IMG/VR virus record: IMGVR_UViG_3300025674_000030
Span: 1-64,000 of that record
Direction: 5' to 3' (one strand)
DNA from: a virus
Length of the DNA stretch: 64,000 nt
A model generated the notes under the pieces. That model was given only the letters and a program-made list of their open reading frames with translations. It was not told the origin of the DNA and made no database searches. The translations under genes were made by a program, and so were the position numbers. Shown here piece by piece: positions 8,121 to 17,600 of this stretch. Numbering within the stretch: position 1 is the first letter of the stretch; each line of letters starts with the position of its first letter.

Positions 8121-8953
8121 AAATTTTAGTAACTGGACATAAAGGCTACATTGGTAGCAAAATATTTAACAAATTAGACGATGGAATCAACATTGTTCAT
8201 GGCTTGGATTTAAAAGATGGTAGAGATGTTCTCCACCATCTGCCAAACACAAGTTATGACTATGTTTTCCATCTCGCAGCATTTCCAAAGGTTCAACAAT
8301 CCGTAGAAGAGCCTTCAGATACATTTAGAAATAATGCTTATGCCACATCTGTTCTATTAGAGTGGGCAAAGAACCATAATGTAAAAAGAGTTATCTTTTC
8401 TTCCTCTGCTGCTGCTGCCGATGTAACATCACCATACGGACTTCACAAGAGAATCTCAGAGCAAGAGTGTAAACTCTATTTTCAACTCTATGGACTAGAT
8501 ACGGTTTGTCTTCGTTATCATAATGTCTATTCCGAAGATCAAATCTATTGCGGCTCGTACTCCACAGCGATAAGTGCTTGGATGCAGATGATTCGTGAAG
8601 GTAGAGAACTTCGTATGGATGGAGATGGAGAACAGACAAGAGATTTTGTACATGTTGATGATGTTGTATCTGCTAACATTTTTTGTATGAACCAAGATAA
8701 GCCATTTGCTGGTACGGTACACGATGTTGCTAGCGGTGTTTCATGCTCTCTAAATTCAGTCAGAGAGATAATTAACAAAAACCATAATGTAGTTTGGATT
8801 GAAAATTCAGAAAGAAAAGGTGACATTAAGCATTCACAGTCTGACATTTCTGGGTTATTATCTCTTGGATGGAAGCCGTCTGTTGCTATAGAAGATGGCT
8901 TACAAAGATGTTTTTCAAAGGATAATCTATGTGTGGAATCTTTGGCTCAGTAG
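8117..8953 (+). CDS. NAD-dependent sugar epimerase (extended SDR)
   Basis: Second extended SDR enzyme of the cassette, 278 aa. The NAD-binding loop is VTGHKGYIGSK at residues 5–15, the strand VFHLAAFPKV follows near residue 53, and the active-site Y-x3-K is SPYGLHKRISE near residue 115. LRYHNVYS and the TRDFVHVDDV motif place it with UDP-glucose 4-epimerases and relatives. It is slightly shorter than E. coli GalE (338 aa). The likely role is interconversion of a UDP-sugar feeding the local glycosyltransferases. Its last 25 nt overlap glmS. Base composition rises in GC within this gene, marking the right edge of the AT-rich stretch. Confidence 0.8.
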   Translation: MKILVTGHKGYIGSKIFNKLDDGINIVHGLDLKDGRDVLHHLPNTSYDYVFHLAAFPKVQQSVEEPSDTFRNNAYATSVLLEWAKNHNVKRVIFSSSAAAADVTSPYGLHKRISEQECKLYFQLYGLDTVCLRYHNVYSEDQIYCGSYSTAISAWMQMIREGRELRMDGDGEQTRDFVHVDDVVSANIFCMNQDKPFAGTVHDVASGVSCSLNSVREIINKNHNVVWIENSERKGDIKHSQSDISGLLSLGWKPSVAIEDGLQRCFSKDNLCVESLAQ

Positions 8954-10749
8954 CCGACAGCGTAGAATACAACGCAATCAAGCAAGGACTCAAAAACCTT
9001 GCTTATCGAGGTTATGACTCGGCAGGCATTGCCGTCGCAACGTCACAAGGAGTTGTAATCGAGAGGACAGAGGGGCATCCTAAGTTCCTCCCCGACCTTG
9101 ACTTGAGAGGAACTGTTGCTATCGGGCACAACCGATGGGCAACTCACTCACCTCCAACGAAGGACAATTCTCACCCCTATACCTCTAATGATAATAAGAT
9201 TAGTCTTGTCCACAACGGAATCATTGAGAACTATGTTGAGGTCAAGAACTTTCTAGAAGGTAAGGGTTTCACTTTTTACTCTGAGACTGATACTGAGGTG
9301 CTACCAAATCTTATTCAGTATTATCTCTCTCAGGGAGACGACCTCCGCGCTGCTATGCGCCATACTGCAAAGCACGTTGAAGGCGCATTCGGCGTTATCT
9401 TCATTCACGCTGATTATCCAAACCAAATGAACTTGATGAAGCTTGGCTCTCCAATGTATGTTGGGCGTGCTGATGATTCTGTCTATGTTTGTTCTGACGC
9501 CTTCTCGTTCCCAGAAGATGTAAAAACCTATTCCTCAATTGACGATAGTAAGATCCTCATCATTCGTAAGGACTCTGTTGATGTTCAAGATCTCAATGGC
9601 ACTAAGTTAACACTTATTTTTGAAGAAAAGGATGTATCAGCAGATACCTACTGCCTTGGTAAGTACGACCACTACATGCAGAAGGAAATATACGAGCAGT
9701 TTGATTATGTTATGTCTGGGCTTATGGGAAGAATCAGAGACACAGAAATCATTCTTGGTGGCCTTCAGGACTGTATCGAAAAGTTCGCGAGCAGCAATCA
9801 GATTATCTTTACGGGCTGCGGCTCTGCCAATAATGCTGCCCGCGTCGGCGCGCTTGTTATGGAAGAAGTTGGTAGACTTATGGCCCGCAATATAGCTTCT
9901 GGCGAGTTGAAGTACAAAGACGCCCTCGTAGACGAAAAGTCTTGGCTTGTAACTGTTTCTCAGTCTGGAGAGACTGCTGATGTTATTGGCTGTATCAAGA
10001 ACATGAAGGCAAAGGGGGCTAACGTTCTCGGTATTGTAAACACCCCCAACTCAACCATTTACCAGATGACTGACTGTGGTATTCACATTCGCGCCGGCAA
10101 GGAGGTATCAGTTGCTTCAACAAAGGCCGTTACAAACCAAATTCTTGCTATGCTTCTTCTCGCCTACAAGATTGGCCTTGAGAACGGATGCTCCTATCGA
10201 GAATACAAGGAATTTGTGAGAGAAGCTCAAAAACTGCCATATTTTATTAATCGAGCCTTGGCCCAAGAAGATAAAATCAAGGGTATTTGTGACACTTACA
10301 GAGCTTCTAAAACTGCTTTCGTGATAGGTCGTAATGTCCTTGAGCCAATCGCAGATGAGATTGCTCTGAAAATTAAGGAAATTTCGTACATCCACGCTGA
10401 AGGTTACTCAGGCTCAGAATTGAAGCATGGACCACTCGCGCTGATTGATGATGAGATTCTTAATATTTGTTTGCTTGACAAGAACTTTTATCCAGAGAAG
10501 ACAATCAGCAACATAGAGGAGATTAGGGCAAGAGGAGGGAAAGTTATTCTTATAACAAACTACACAAAGAATGAAATAGAGAATAAAATCTATGATAGGT
10601 TGGTTAGCGTCGAGACCGGCAACAACAAATACATAACTGCTATGATTTTCAATGTTGTTGGTCAATTAATCTCTTACCACCTTGCTCTTCATAATGGAAG
10701 AGACGTTGATCTACCAAGAAATCTCGCTAAGAGCGTAACCGTTGAATAA
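8929..10749 (+). CDS. glmS: Glutamine–fructose-6-phosphate aminotransferase (GlmS)
   Basis: Full-length (606 aa; E. coli GlmS is 609) enzyme that makes glucosamine-6-phosphate from fructose-6-phosphate and glutamine, the entry step to UDP-GlcNAc. The N-terminal nucleophile is present after Met removal (MCGIFG, Cys2), and the glutaminase domain shows AYRGYDSAG, HNRWATH and HNGIIENY. Two SIS isomerase domains follow: TGCGSANNAA near residue 295, VSQSGETADV near residue 345, and AEGYSGSELKHGPLALI near residue 490. The C-terminus ends DVDLPRNLAKSVTVE, matching cellular enzymes. AAAGGA sits 6 nt before the ATG. It is probably active and host-derived. It would enlarge the amino-sugar pool for phage-directed glycosylation or counter depletion of cell-wall precursors. 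Confidence 0.95.
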   Translation: MCGIFGSVADSVEYNAIKQGLKNLAYRGYDSAGIAVATSQGVVIERTEGHPKFLPDLDLRGTVAIGHNRWATHSPPTKDNSHPYTSNDNKISLVHNGIIENYVEVKNFLEGKGFTFYSETDTEVLPNLIQYYLSQGDDLRAAMRHTAKHVEGAFGVIFIHADYPNQMNLMKLGSPMYVGRADDSVYVCSDAFSFPEDVKTYSSIDDSKILIIRKDSVDVQDLNGTKLTLIFEEKDVSADTYCLGKYDHYMQKEIYEQFDYVMSGLMGRIRDTEIILGGLQDCIEKFASSNQIIFTGCGSANNAARVGALVMEEVGRLMARNIASGELKYKDALVDEKSWLVTVSQSGETADVIGCIKNMKAKGANVLGIVNTPNSTIYQMTDCGIHIRAGKEVSVASTKAVTNQILAMLLLAYKIGLENGCSYREYKEFVREAQKLPYFINRALAQEDKIKGICDTYRASKTAFVIGRNVLEPIADEIALKIKEISYIHAEGYSGSELKHGPLALIDDEILNICLLDKNFYPEKTISNIEEIRARGGKVILITNYTKNEIENKIYDRLVSVETGNNKYITAMIFNVVGQLISYHLALHNGRDVDLPRNLAKSVTVE

Positions 10750-10758
10750 GGAGTAACC

Positions 10759-10980
10759 ATGAGTAACGGAACATTTAGACTTTCAAATCAGGCACTTGGT
10801 GCTGTTATGATGGCTCTTCAAGAGTCACTTTTAAACCAACTAGACATTGTGCCAATCCTTAAGGGGTTTGAGCTAACCCAGACTGAAGATGGTCTTGTGG
10901 TTACCAATCCACCAACCGTTCGTGTAAGTAATGACCGACCAGTCACCGAAGAAGAGCTAACAAGACTGGCGGGAGAGTAG
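10759..10980 (+). CDS. Small conserved-type phage protein, unknown function
   Basis: A 73-aa acidic soluble protein preceded by AAGGAGTAACC, a strong ribosome binding site. It begins with an amphipathic helix (LSNQALGAVMMALQESLLNQ) and ends with VTEEELTRLAGE. No catalytic motif, membrane segment or metal site is visible. It lies between glmS and the zinc-ribbon gene in an uninterrupted run of coding frames. Nothing links it clearly to either the glycan or the transcription genes. Confidence 0.7.
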   Translation: MSNGTFRLSNQALGAVMMALQESLLNQLDIVPILKGFELTQTEDGLVVTNPPTVRVSNDRPVTEEELTRLAGE

Positions 10981-11235
10981 TTGCCCCGCTACCTATACAA
11001 ATGTGATAGCTGCGAAGGAGACTTCGTGGCTTTTCACTCGTTCTCAGAACAAAAGGAGTCCTGCGACCTCTGCGGACATGAGAGCGTTACAAAAATGGTA
11101 GGTAAGCCGATAGTCTTGAACAAAAAGCAGGAAGATTCTAAGGCTACTGGTAACCTCACAAATGAATATATTGAAGCCAATCGTGAGCTTCTAACTGAGA
11201 TGAAGGAGGAAGCAAGCAATGGACTTTATGAGTAG
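10981..11235 (+). CDS. FmdB-type zinc-ribbon protein
   Basis: 84 aa, starting at TTG 10981 immediately after the preceding stop, with GGGAGAG upstream. The N-terminal half is a zinc ribbon: YLYKCDSCEGDF then CDLCGHESVTKMVG, i.e. two CxxC knuckles about 20 residues apart. This is the layout of the small FmdB-like 'putative regulatory' ribbon proteins. The C-terminal half is charged and probably helical. Such ribbons bind nucleic acid or protein; its position just upstream of the late sigma factor suggests, but does not prove, a transcription-related role. Confidence 0.7.
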   Translation: MPRYLYKCDSCEGDFVAFHSFSEQKESCDLCGHESVTKMVGKPIVLNKKQEDSKATGNLTNEYIEANRELLTEMKEEASNGLYE

Positions 11236-11551
11236 GCTTGAGATGGTGCTATCGCTTATCTTGTTGGTGTCACTTGGTATCAACGCGATTCTGTTTGTGT
11301 ATTCTCGCAACGTAGCACAAAAGCTTGTCATTATCTCTGCGGAGATTGATGATATGAGGACAGCCGCTGCAAGCTTTGCAAGGCATGTAAAGGCTGTATA
11401 TGAACTTGAGATGTTTTACGGTGACCAGACGTTACAAGCGCTGATGGATCACGCTCGCTCATTCCGAGAATACATGGATGAATTTGACTTTATATACATA
11501 CCAGATGAAGAGGAAGAAGATGCCGAGACGCAGCAGATCGAAGAAATCTAA
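11219..11551 (+). CDS. Single-pass membrane protein, unknown function
   Basis: 110 aa with AAGGAGGAAG 7 nt before the ATG. One N-terminal transmembrane helix is evident (LSLILLVSLGINAILFVYS, residues 8–26). An amphipathic helical region follows, then a strongly acidic tail (IPDEEEEDAETQQIEE). The topology would leave a short N-terminus and a long soluble C-terminal arm. No family is recognised. Its 3' end overlaps the sigma factor start by about 30 nt, so it is likely cotranscribed and perhaps translationally coupled with it. Confidence 0.7.
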   Translation: MDFMSRLEMVLSLILLVSLGINAILFVYSRNVAQKLVIISAEIDDMRTAAASFARHVKAVYELEMFYGDQTLQALMDHARSFREYMDEFDFIYIPDEEEEDAETQQIEEI

Positions 11552-12212
11552 TCACTATTTTACCAAAGAGCACGAAAATGCAATCATAGAATATTGTTCT
11601 ACTGATTGCAACAAAAGAAAGACTGAAATATATGTCACCATGTTGCGACCTGCATTTAGTGAAATGGTAGATAAGATCGTTTTCACGTATAAGTTTACAA
11701 CATTGCCTAATATAGATTCTCTAAGAGAAGAGTGCAAAGTCTGGTTGATGACCATACTCGATAAGTTCCAGCCAGATAAGGGGCATAAAGCTTTTTCTTA
11801 TTTCTCAGTTATTACAAAAAACTGGTTCATACACAAAGTCAAAAAACAAAAAAGAAAAAATCAACGTGAAGTACAATATGATGCTGCACCCAAAAGATAT
11901 GAACAAGAATACCTTGCATCAGAAGACACTTGGGTCACCAATCGATTAGAGCAGGAATTTTGGAAATCATTTTATGAAGACATGAAAACATGGAAGTTCA
12001 ATGATATGAGAGAGAATGATGAGCGCGTGTATAAGGCAATCATCGTTCTATTTGAGAGTAGAGACGACATAGAAATTTTTAACAAGAAAGCTATTTACCT
12101 TTACCTGAGAGAGATAACTGGTCTCAACACAAAGCAGGTTGTAAACTCTTTGAACAAGTTCAGAGAACATTATGCAGATTTTAAATCTGATTGGGAAAAT
12201 GGCAAGATATGA
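11520..12212 (+). CDS. 55: Late-transcription sigma factor, T4 gp55-like
   Basis: The start is placed at ATG 11520, just downstream of GAGGAAGAAG; in-frame ATGs at 11478 and 11505 would add residues overlapping the previous gene. The 230-aa product looks like the minimal sigma factors of T4-type phages. It has a region-2-like core with the motifs LREECKVWLMTILDKFQPD and KAFSYFSVITKNWFIHKVKK (about residues 70–108), the helical part that contacts the core polymerase clamp and melts the −10 element. A second helical block (LYLREITGLNTKQVVNSL) near the C-terminus resembles a region-4-type helix-turn-helix. It would reprogram host RNA polymerase to late phage promoters, which in T4 have only a −10 element. 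T4 gp55 is 185 aa. Confidence 0.7.
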   Translation: MPRRSRSKKSNHYFTKEHENAIIEYCSTDCNKRKTEIYVTMLRPAFSEMVDKIVFTYKFTTLPNIDSLREECKVWLMTILDKFQPDKGHKAFSYFSVITKNWFIHKVKKQKRKNQREVQYDAAPKRYEQEYLASEDTWVTNRLEQEFWKSFYEDMKTWKFNDMRENDERVYKAIIVLFESRDDIEIFNKKAIYLYLREITGLNTKQVVNSLNKFREHYADFKSDWENGKI

Positions 12213-12496
12213 GTGACGAATTTGACGATTTGATGGACGAGGCAATAGAAAACATTCGCAATGACCGCAAGGTTGCGCGAGAGTTTTTGAATGAGCTTGC
12301 AAATCAGATTGCTCAAAATGCAGAAAATAACAGAGCACTTTCCCCCGTAGCTGCCAAACATATTGAAACCATGCAGCGCTCAAACGAACAACTAGTGAAA
12401 GTTCTCACCCTAAAACAAAAGGAGAGAACCAAAGAGGTGGGTCTGTCTGATGAGGATAAGGCTAGTCTTTTTGATATGATCCAAGGGGAGTCTTAA
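12209..12496 (+). CDS. Small acidic helical protein, possibly small terminase or sigma coactivator
   Basis: Starts at ATG 12209 in an ATGA overlap with the sigma factor; a TTG at 12191 is a weaker option. The 95-aa protein is helical throughout, with NIRNDRKVAREFLNELANQI, then AAKHIETMQRSNEQLVKVL, and a C-terminal hydrophobic/acidic end (SLFDMIQGES). The 'RSNEQLVKV' helix style resembles some small terminase subunits of marine T4-like phages. Coupling to gp55 suggests instead a gp33-like coactivator. Neither assignment is secure. The next gene starts on its stop codon (TAATG). Confidence 0.5.
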   Translation: MSDEFDDLMDEAIENIRNDRKVAREFLNELANQIAQNAENNRALSPVAAKHIETMQRSNEQLVKVLTLKQKERTKEVGLSDEDKASLFDMIQGES

Positions 12497-13683
12497 TGGC
12501 GATTAAAGACAACATAGACTTTTCAACCTTCACTGATAGCAAATCTTCTAAAGATTTGTTTTCTAACTCAATACGAAAAGCTTTTACCTATGATTCGTAT
12601 GGCGATAGAACTACATTTCAAGCCGTTGTTATATCAGACCCAATACCAGTTAGTCCCAAAGATTTAGAGTTTTTTACAGGCGAACCCGGCTTTGTTGGGA
12701 AAGCTATCAACACTATCAATAATACCACTACTCAGTTTACTTATAGAGCGAGAATAATAGGCACCAACTCTCCACATTCATTTTTACCAGACCCATGTGA
12801 TCCAGCTTATTCTTCTGAACCTGAAGAGTCTTTCAAAATAATAGCAATGCACACTTTGTTTGTTTCTAACGAAGAAGGGGGTTCTGTCAACTCTTTGCCT
12901 CGCTTTGGTTCTGTCGTTGAGGTAGAATTAAAAAAGAATGTTTTTGGTTATGATTTGCAATACGGAAAACATATCAAACTAGTGTCCAACCCTGAAACCA
13001 ATAAAGAAGCTGCTGAAGCATGTGACACCTTAGAGGCATCTATGGCAAGAGCAAGTGGACAGCCAATATCGTCTTATGCTTTCGGTGAAGAATCTGGGGG
13101 CCCGCCACTCGATGATCCCAAGGTTCAAGAAATTTATGATGAGTATGTAAAGAGATATGGGCTTGAACTTGCGCCACCTGATGGGATGTGTGGAAACTTG
13201 CCGGACTATCCATTGGAAAAGTGTAAGACAGGTACAATAGGCTCTGTGACTGTCACTTTGCATCCCAAGTTTTTTGACAAAGTTAAAGAAAAGTATGATT
13301 TAGTTAAAGCGCAAAACTTTAATGAAACATTTGATGGGGGTTCAAGCATAAGAGTTTTGAAAAAACAAATAAGCCTAAGAATCAATAACTCACAAGCAGC
13401 GGGAAATCAACTCAGCCTCGATGAAATGATTGGGGGCTCTTCTGGTTTGTGTGATCCGCCCACCGCCCCTTTGCCAACAAGCCCCGGAAAAGGCTCTAGA
13501 CACATTTATGGCTGTGCCATAGACTTTGGTGGAATTTTACAAGAAGAAGGAGTAAAGGCTGCAAAGCTCTCTAACTCAATAGCTAGAAGGTCAAAGACAT
13601 ACAAGTTTCTCCTGTCCCTACAGGAGCCGGGCTTTAAGAACTATAGTGCCGAACCATGGCACTGGAGCGTAGACGGTAGATAA
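12496..13683 (+). CDS. Baseplate hub protein with C-terminal M15 peptidase
   Basis: 395 aa. The C-terminal ~65 residues form an M15-type (VanY/D-Ala-D-Ala carboxypeptidase) zinc peptidase: SRHIYGCAIDFGG supplies His336 and Asp343, and AEPWHW supplies Glu386 (catalytic) and His389. The N-terminal part has RFGSVVEVELKKNVFGYDLQYG near residue 135, a β-rich stretch like an OB-fold hub domain. Its position, immediately before the spike-like protein and the baseplate genes, matches T4 gp5, in which an OB domain carries a lysozyme that opens the cell wall during injection. Here an endopeptidase or carboxypeptidase would replace the lysozyme. The peptidase call is firm; the OB domain and hub role are inferred. 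Confidence 0.75.
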   Translation: MAIKDNIDFSTFTDSKSSKDLFSNSIRKAFTYDSYGDRTTFQAVVISDPIPVSPKDLEFFTGEPGFVGKAINTINNTTTQFTYRARIIGTNSPHSFLPDPCDPAYSSEPEESFKIIAMHTLFVSNEEGGSVNSLPRFGSVVEVELKKNVFGYDLQYGKHIKLVSNPETNKEAAEACDTLEASMARASGQPISSYAFGEESGGPPLDDPKVQEIYDEYVKRYGLELAPPDGMCGNLPDYPLEKCKTGTIGSVTVTLHPKFFDKVKEKYDLVKAQNFNETFDGGSSIRVLKKQISLRINNSQAAGNQLSLDEMIGGSSGLCDPPTAPLPTSPGKGSRHIYGCAIDFGGILQEEGVKAAKLSNSIARRSKTYKFLLSLQEPGFKNYSAEPWHWSVDGR

Positions 13684-14676
13684 ATGCCAATAAAAATATC
13701 AGACAAAGGCTCTCCCACAGAGGAGCGCATAAAGCAAAAAAAACACATTAACACAACCCCATCCGACAGTGGCTTAATGCACGCTGATAATGGGGATAGT
13801 GAACGTGGTCCACAATATAAGACTGCGCCTAATGAAAAAATCTTTTCCAAAAACAATGCCTATATTGTTCTTGGCACTGATAGACCTTCCTCTATGGCCT
13901 CTGGTTATGGCGCCAAGGGAAGCAACAGGGCAGCTACCATAGATTTGGTAGCCGGTAGAATGTCATCTGCGCGTGGTGGCAAGGGTGTCAAAGACTTAAC
14001 GCACGTTGATAACAACTTTGCAGCAGATGCAGCCAGAGTTTACATAAGCCAGTTAACAGATATTGATACCAACTTTGGTATTGTTGAGGGCTCAATAGGA
14101 AACATCAAGGGAAGAAGCGCGGTTGGTATAAAAGCTGATGGTGTTAGAGTATTTGGTCGAGAGGGCGTAAAGATTGTTACTGGCCGTGGTAACAACTGGA
14201 AAGGTTTTGGACTTAAGGGTGAGACAAACTCACTCGGTGGTAAAATCTCACAACCAGCCCCCGGTATTGAACTTATTGCTGGTAACAACACAGAACCTAG
14301 AAAGGTTTGGGGTGGTATAGCTAACCCGGTGGAAACAATAGAGACATTGCAGCCCATAGCGATGGGATACAACACTAGAGACGCTTTCAGGGAACTTGGT
14401 GAGATTATAGAAGAAATACTTGGAGCCCTTATTAACCTCGGTATTGTGCAAATGTCTGTCAACTCTGCTACTGCCGCAGCCTTTGCATCATCTGGTGTTT
14501 ATCCGCCACACAGCGTTGCAGCAGGCGTCATAGGCTCAGCTAACTCTGCTCTTATCCCTACATCTGTTATGAATCCACTATACCACGCAAGAGTCAATAA
14601 AACTATGTGGGAGTTTAACCACCTGACTCCATTTGGTTACAAATTTATTTGCAGTAGAAGTGTCAAGTCAACCTAA
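13684..14676 (+). CDS. Probable baseplate spike-associated virion protein
   Basis: 330 aa, starting directly after the preceding stop. The middle of the protein is glycine- and β-rich with repeating hydrophobic–G–polar patterns (GRSAVGIKADGVRVFGREGV, then KIVTGRG), as in β-helical or β-prism spikes. The N-terminus (residues 1–50) is charged and disordered-looking. The region near residue 245 (LGEIIEEILGALINLG) is a probable helix. By position it sits where T4 has the gp5 C-terminal needle and associated hub proteins, so a central-spike role is inferred. No enzymatic motif is visible. Confidence 0.55.
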   Translation: MPIKISDKGSPTEERIKQKKHINTTPSDSGLMHADNGDSERGPQYKTAPNEKIFSKNNAYIVLGTDRPSSMASGYGAKGSNRAATIDLVAGRMSSARGGKGVKDLTHVDNNFAADAARVYISQLTDIDTNFGIVEGSIGNIKGRSAVGIKADGVRVFGREGVKIVTGRGNNWKGFGLKGETNSLGGKISQPAPGIELIAGNNTEPRKVWGGIANPVETIETLQPIAMGYNTRDAFRELGEIIEEILGALINLGIVQMSVNSATAAAFASSGVYPPHSVAAGVIGSANSALIPTSVMNPLYHARVNKTMWEFNHLTPFGYKFICSRSVKST

Positions 14677-14695
14677 ATATAGAAAAGAGTAAAAG

Positions 14696-17600
14696 ATGGC
14701 AGAATCTAAGTTTTTAAAATACCAAGACAAGAATAGGGATTTTTTGATTGATGTATGTGAAGTGGATCTTCCACCTCCCGAAGAACAGGTCTGTAAAGAC
14801 TGTGTTCCAAACCCAAAGGCTCTTATTCCAAACTGGAAGACCTTTGAGGATCTTACTCCTTTTCTCAACGAGAAAATCTGCCAGTATCAAATTGCCATAA
14901 CTACGCCCGAGACCTCTACCGGTGCCTCTTTGGATTCTACCGAGTTAGAGGCACAAGAAGCGCTACAAGAATTGTACGCTCAATACTCTGAAGAAGCTAT
15001 CGAAGCTTTTCTAGAATATTACCAAAAGGCTGTAAACGACCCCAATCTCTTAAAAATGAGAGAATCTATTGATTATCGTGATTATGATTTAGATGCCCGC
15101 CCACTATCTCATTTAAAACTTTTATACTCTTTTCCTTTTGAGATACTCTCATCTCTAGAAGATGAGGAACCCGAAGACGACGAAGCTGAAGAGGCTGATG
15201 GAGAAGATATAGTCGTTGAGTTTGGGGCCACCCGCATGAACCCGGATTTGATTCGAGTCAGAAAGGCTCTCAATCTTTATGCAAGATATGAGAAGGTTTA
15301 TCGGTTTACCGATGGTGGCTCTTTGAGGTTCTTGGAAGCTGGCGGGCTCTTCAATCTAGAAAACTACGGAGACGCTGGACTTGTTGCTGGCTCTTCAATC
15401 ACTTCAAATTTGATACCACAACTTGATGCGTTCTTGAATGAAAAGGGGTTTAACATTCCCGGTGTTGGTGGTCTTTCTGGTATTTTTGAAGATAAGGTTA
15501 CAAAGATAGAGTTCACCTTTACGCCACAATATAGGGTTAAGAAACTAAGAATATACACACAAACATGTGGAGAAAAACCAGTAGTTATAAAAAAACTCAA
15601 AAGACTGAACAAAAAGCCAAGCTGGCGAGACAGAACGGCGGTTGCATATTTCGCCCAGATGAAGAAGATGGAAAGAGATTTAACCGCCAGAGTCCCCAAG
15701 CCTTGGCTGGAGTTTGTCAAGGAATACACCTATCCAGAAATTGAGTCTGTCACTAACGCTGGCTATAACAATACAGATCCAGAGAATAGCGTTACCTCTT
15801 GTATTGCATCGAACCTAGAGGCAGAGGGCAAACAACTTGGCCAAGACATCTTGGATGATGTTTTTGGTATTGGTGATGCCATTGCATTACAGTTCCACAA
15901 GGCGCTTTGTAATGAAGACTATCAAGAAATGATAGAGCAAAAAATCAAGTTTGGGCAGATACCCTCAGAAGCCCTCTTGGTTTCTGCCCAAGGGAGGGAC
16001 GTAGATCAAATAGATGCAGCCAGATTCTCACCAACCGGAAAGCAAGGAGAAGTTAACAAAAACATTGGTGCTTTTGCTATAGAGCAAGCCTTCAGGGAGC
16101 TAGACGAAAGGGACCAAGTGTTTTCTAACTTTTGCGCTCTATTGCTTAGTGGCACTGTCGGTGGTGGTGATTTAACAAGACAGCTTGATTTGCTATGGGC
16201 CAACGGGCTTGATAAGATTCGAGTTTGTGGTCTGTTTGATTTGATGCTTGATGCCATTCAGTGTCTATTTAAGGGCCTTACTTTGGAAGAGGCATTGGCA
16301 AGTATGCTGCAAGCCGCCCTTAAGGCAATGTCTATAGAAAACTTCGGTGATTTATTTGTTGGACTCCCTCCTGACAAGCAACAAGAGTTAGACGAGCTTG
16401 TACAGAGAAAGCTTGCCAGCGGCGATATATTCAGACCAGACTCGCAGCAGCAAAGGGTTTCTGATGAATCTGCAAAGGGTGAAAATGCTAGAATAGATGT
16501 TGATGAAGATCCTTCGCTATTTGGCAATATTCGGTTTAACAAGCCTTGGGAAAATCCAGAGCTTGTTAGTGAGCAAAACGAGAAACTGTTGCGTGAAAAC
16601 TCTTATAGCAGCGAGTCGCCAACAGGAATCCCGCCCGCAAACACAAGAAAGTCAGACGTTGGGGATGCCACGGCAAGAGCGCAGCTACAGAATGTGGGCT
16701 CTGAGCTTAATCCTGCACTAATCATGGATGCTTATGCCTCTGCTCTTATAGAAGTTTACAGCGAGAACCTTCTTGACCTACTTGATATCTTAAACAGATT
16801 TCCCGGCGCACAAATCATTTCAAAGATCATTGCCTTGATTGACTGCCCCATACCACCTATTTTTGATCCAAGTTTGATGGATTTCTTGAAAGACATTGAG
16901 TTGCCATTTTGTAGAAACACTCAGCATATTGGCCTGCCCAGATTGGAAAACCCCTTTGCCTATCTTCCAAAGCTTAAAGACTTGTTCAGGCTACTATTCC
17001 AAATCATTAAAATTGAACTGCAAAAGCTTGTCGTCAGGATTATTGTCAAACTGATCGTTAAAATATGTGAGCTAATCGGAAATGCGATTTGTAAAGCACT
17101 AGAGGCTGTTGGTGATATTGCAGCCGCACTACCAGCTATTGCTACCGGTAGATCAACTTTCAAGGATGTAATCAGAGAGACAATATGTGGACCTGACACA
17201 GATGAAGAAAGAATAGATGACACAATCGTTGACATGTTCCAGAAGATGGGTGCTGGAGGCGCAGCGTTTGCGGATCGAGCAGCAGTCATGTCATTTGCGG
17301 AAGACATATCGGCCACAACAAGTCGAAGAGAGCTTACAGACGCTGTTTTGGGTAATCCATCAGAGACTTTTTTGAGTGTTATGCAGAGCTTGATTGAATT
17401 TGAGCATCCTCAGTTTGCTGAAGCATTCAATAACAGAGAAAACATTAGCTCTTTCTTTGGCAACATTGGCAATCTAATGCCCACAGATGCTAAGCAGGCA
17501 TTAAGAGATTTCTCAGCAGGTCTATCGGAAGACGACCAGTTGCCGGCGAACCCCACACTTTGTGCAACTGCGGAACAAGTCGAAGATTTCTGTAATCTCC

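Noticed and set aside
14040-14462. 140-codon open frame on the minus strand
   Set aside because: It lies wholly inside the + strand spike-associated gene, has no ribosome site, and its Pro/Ser/Leu-rich product is typical of an antisense shadow.
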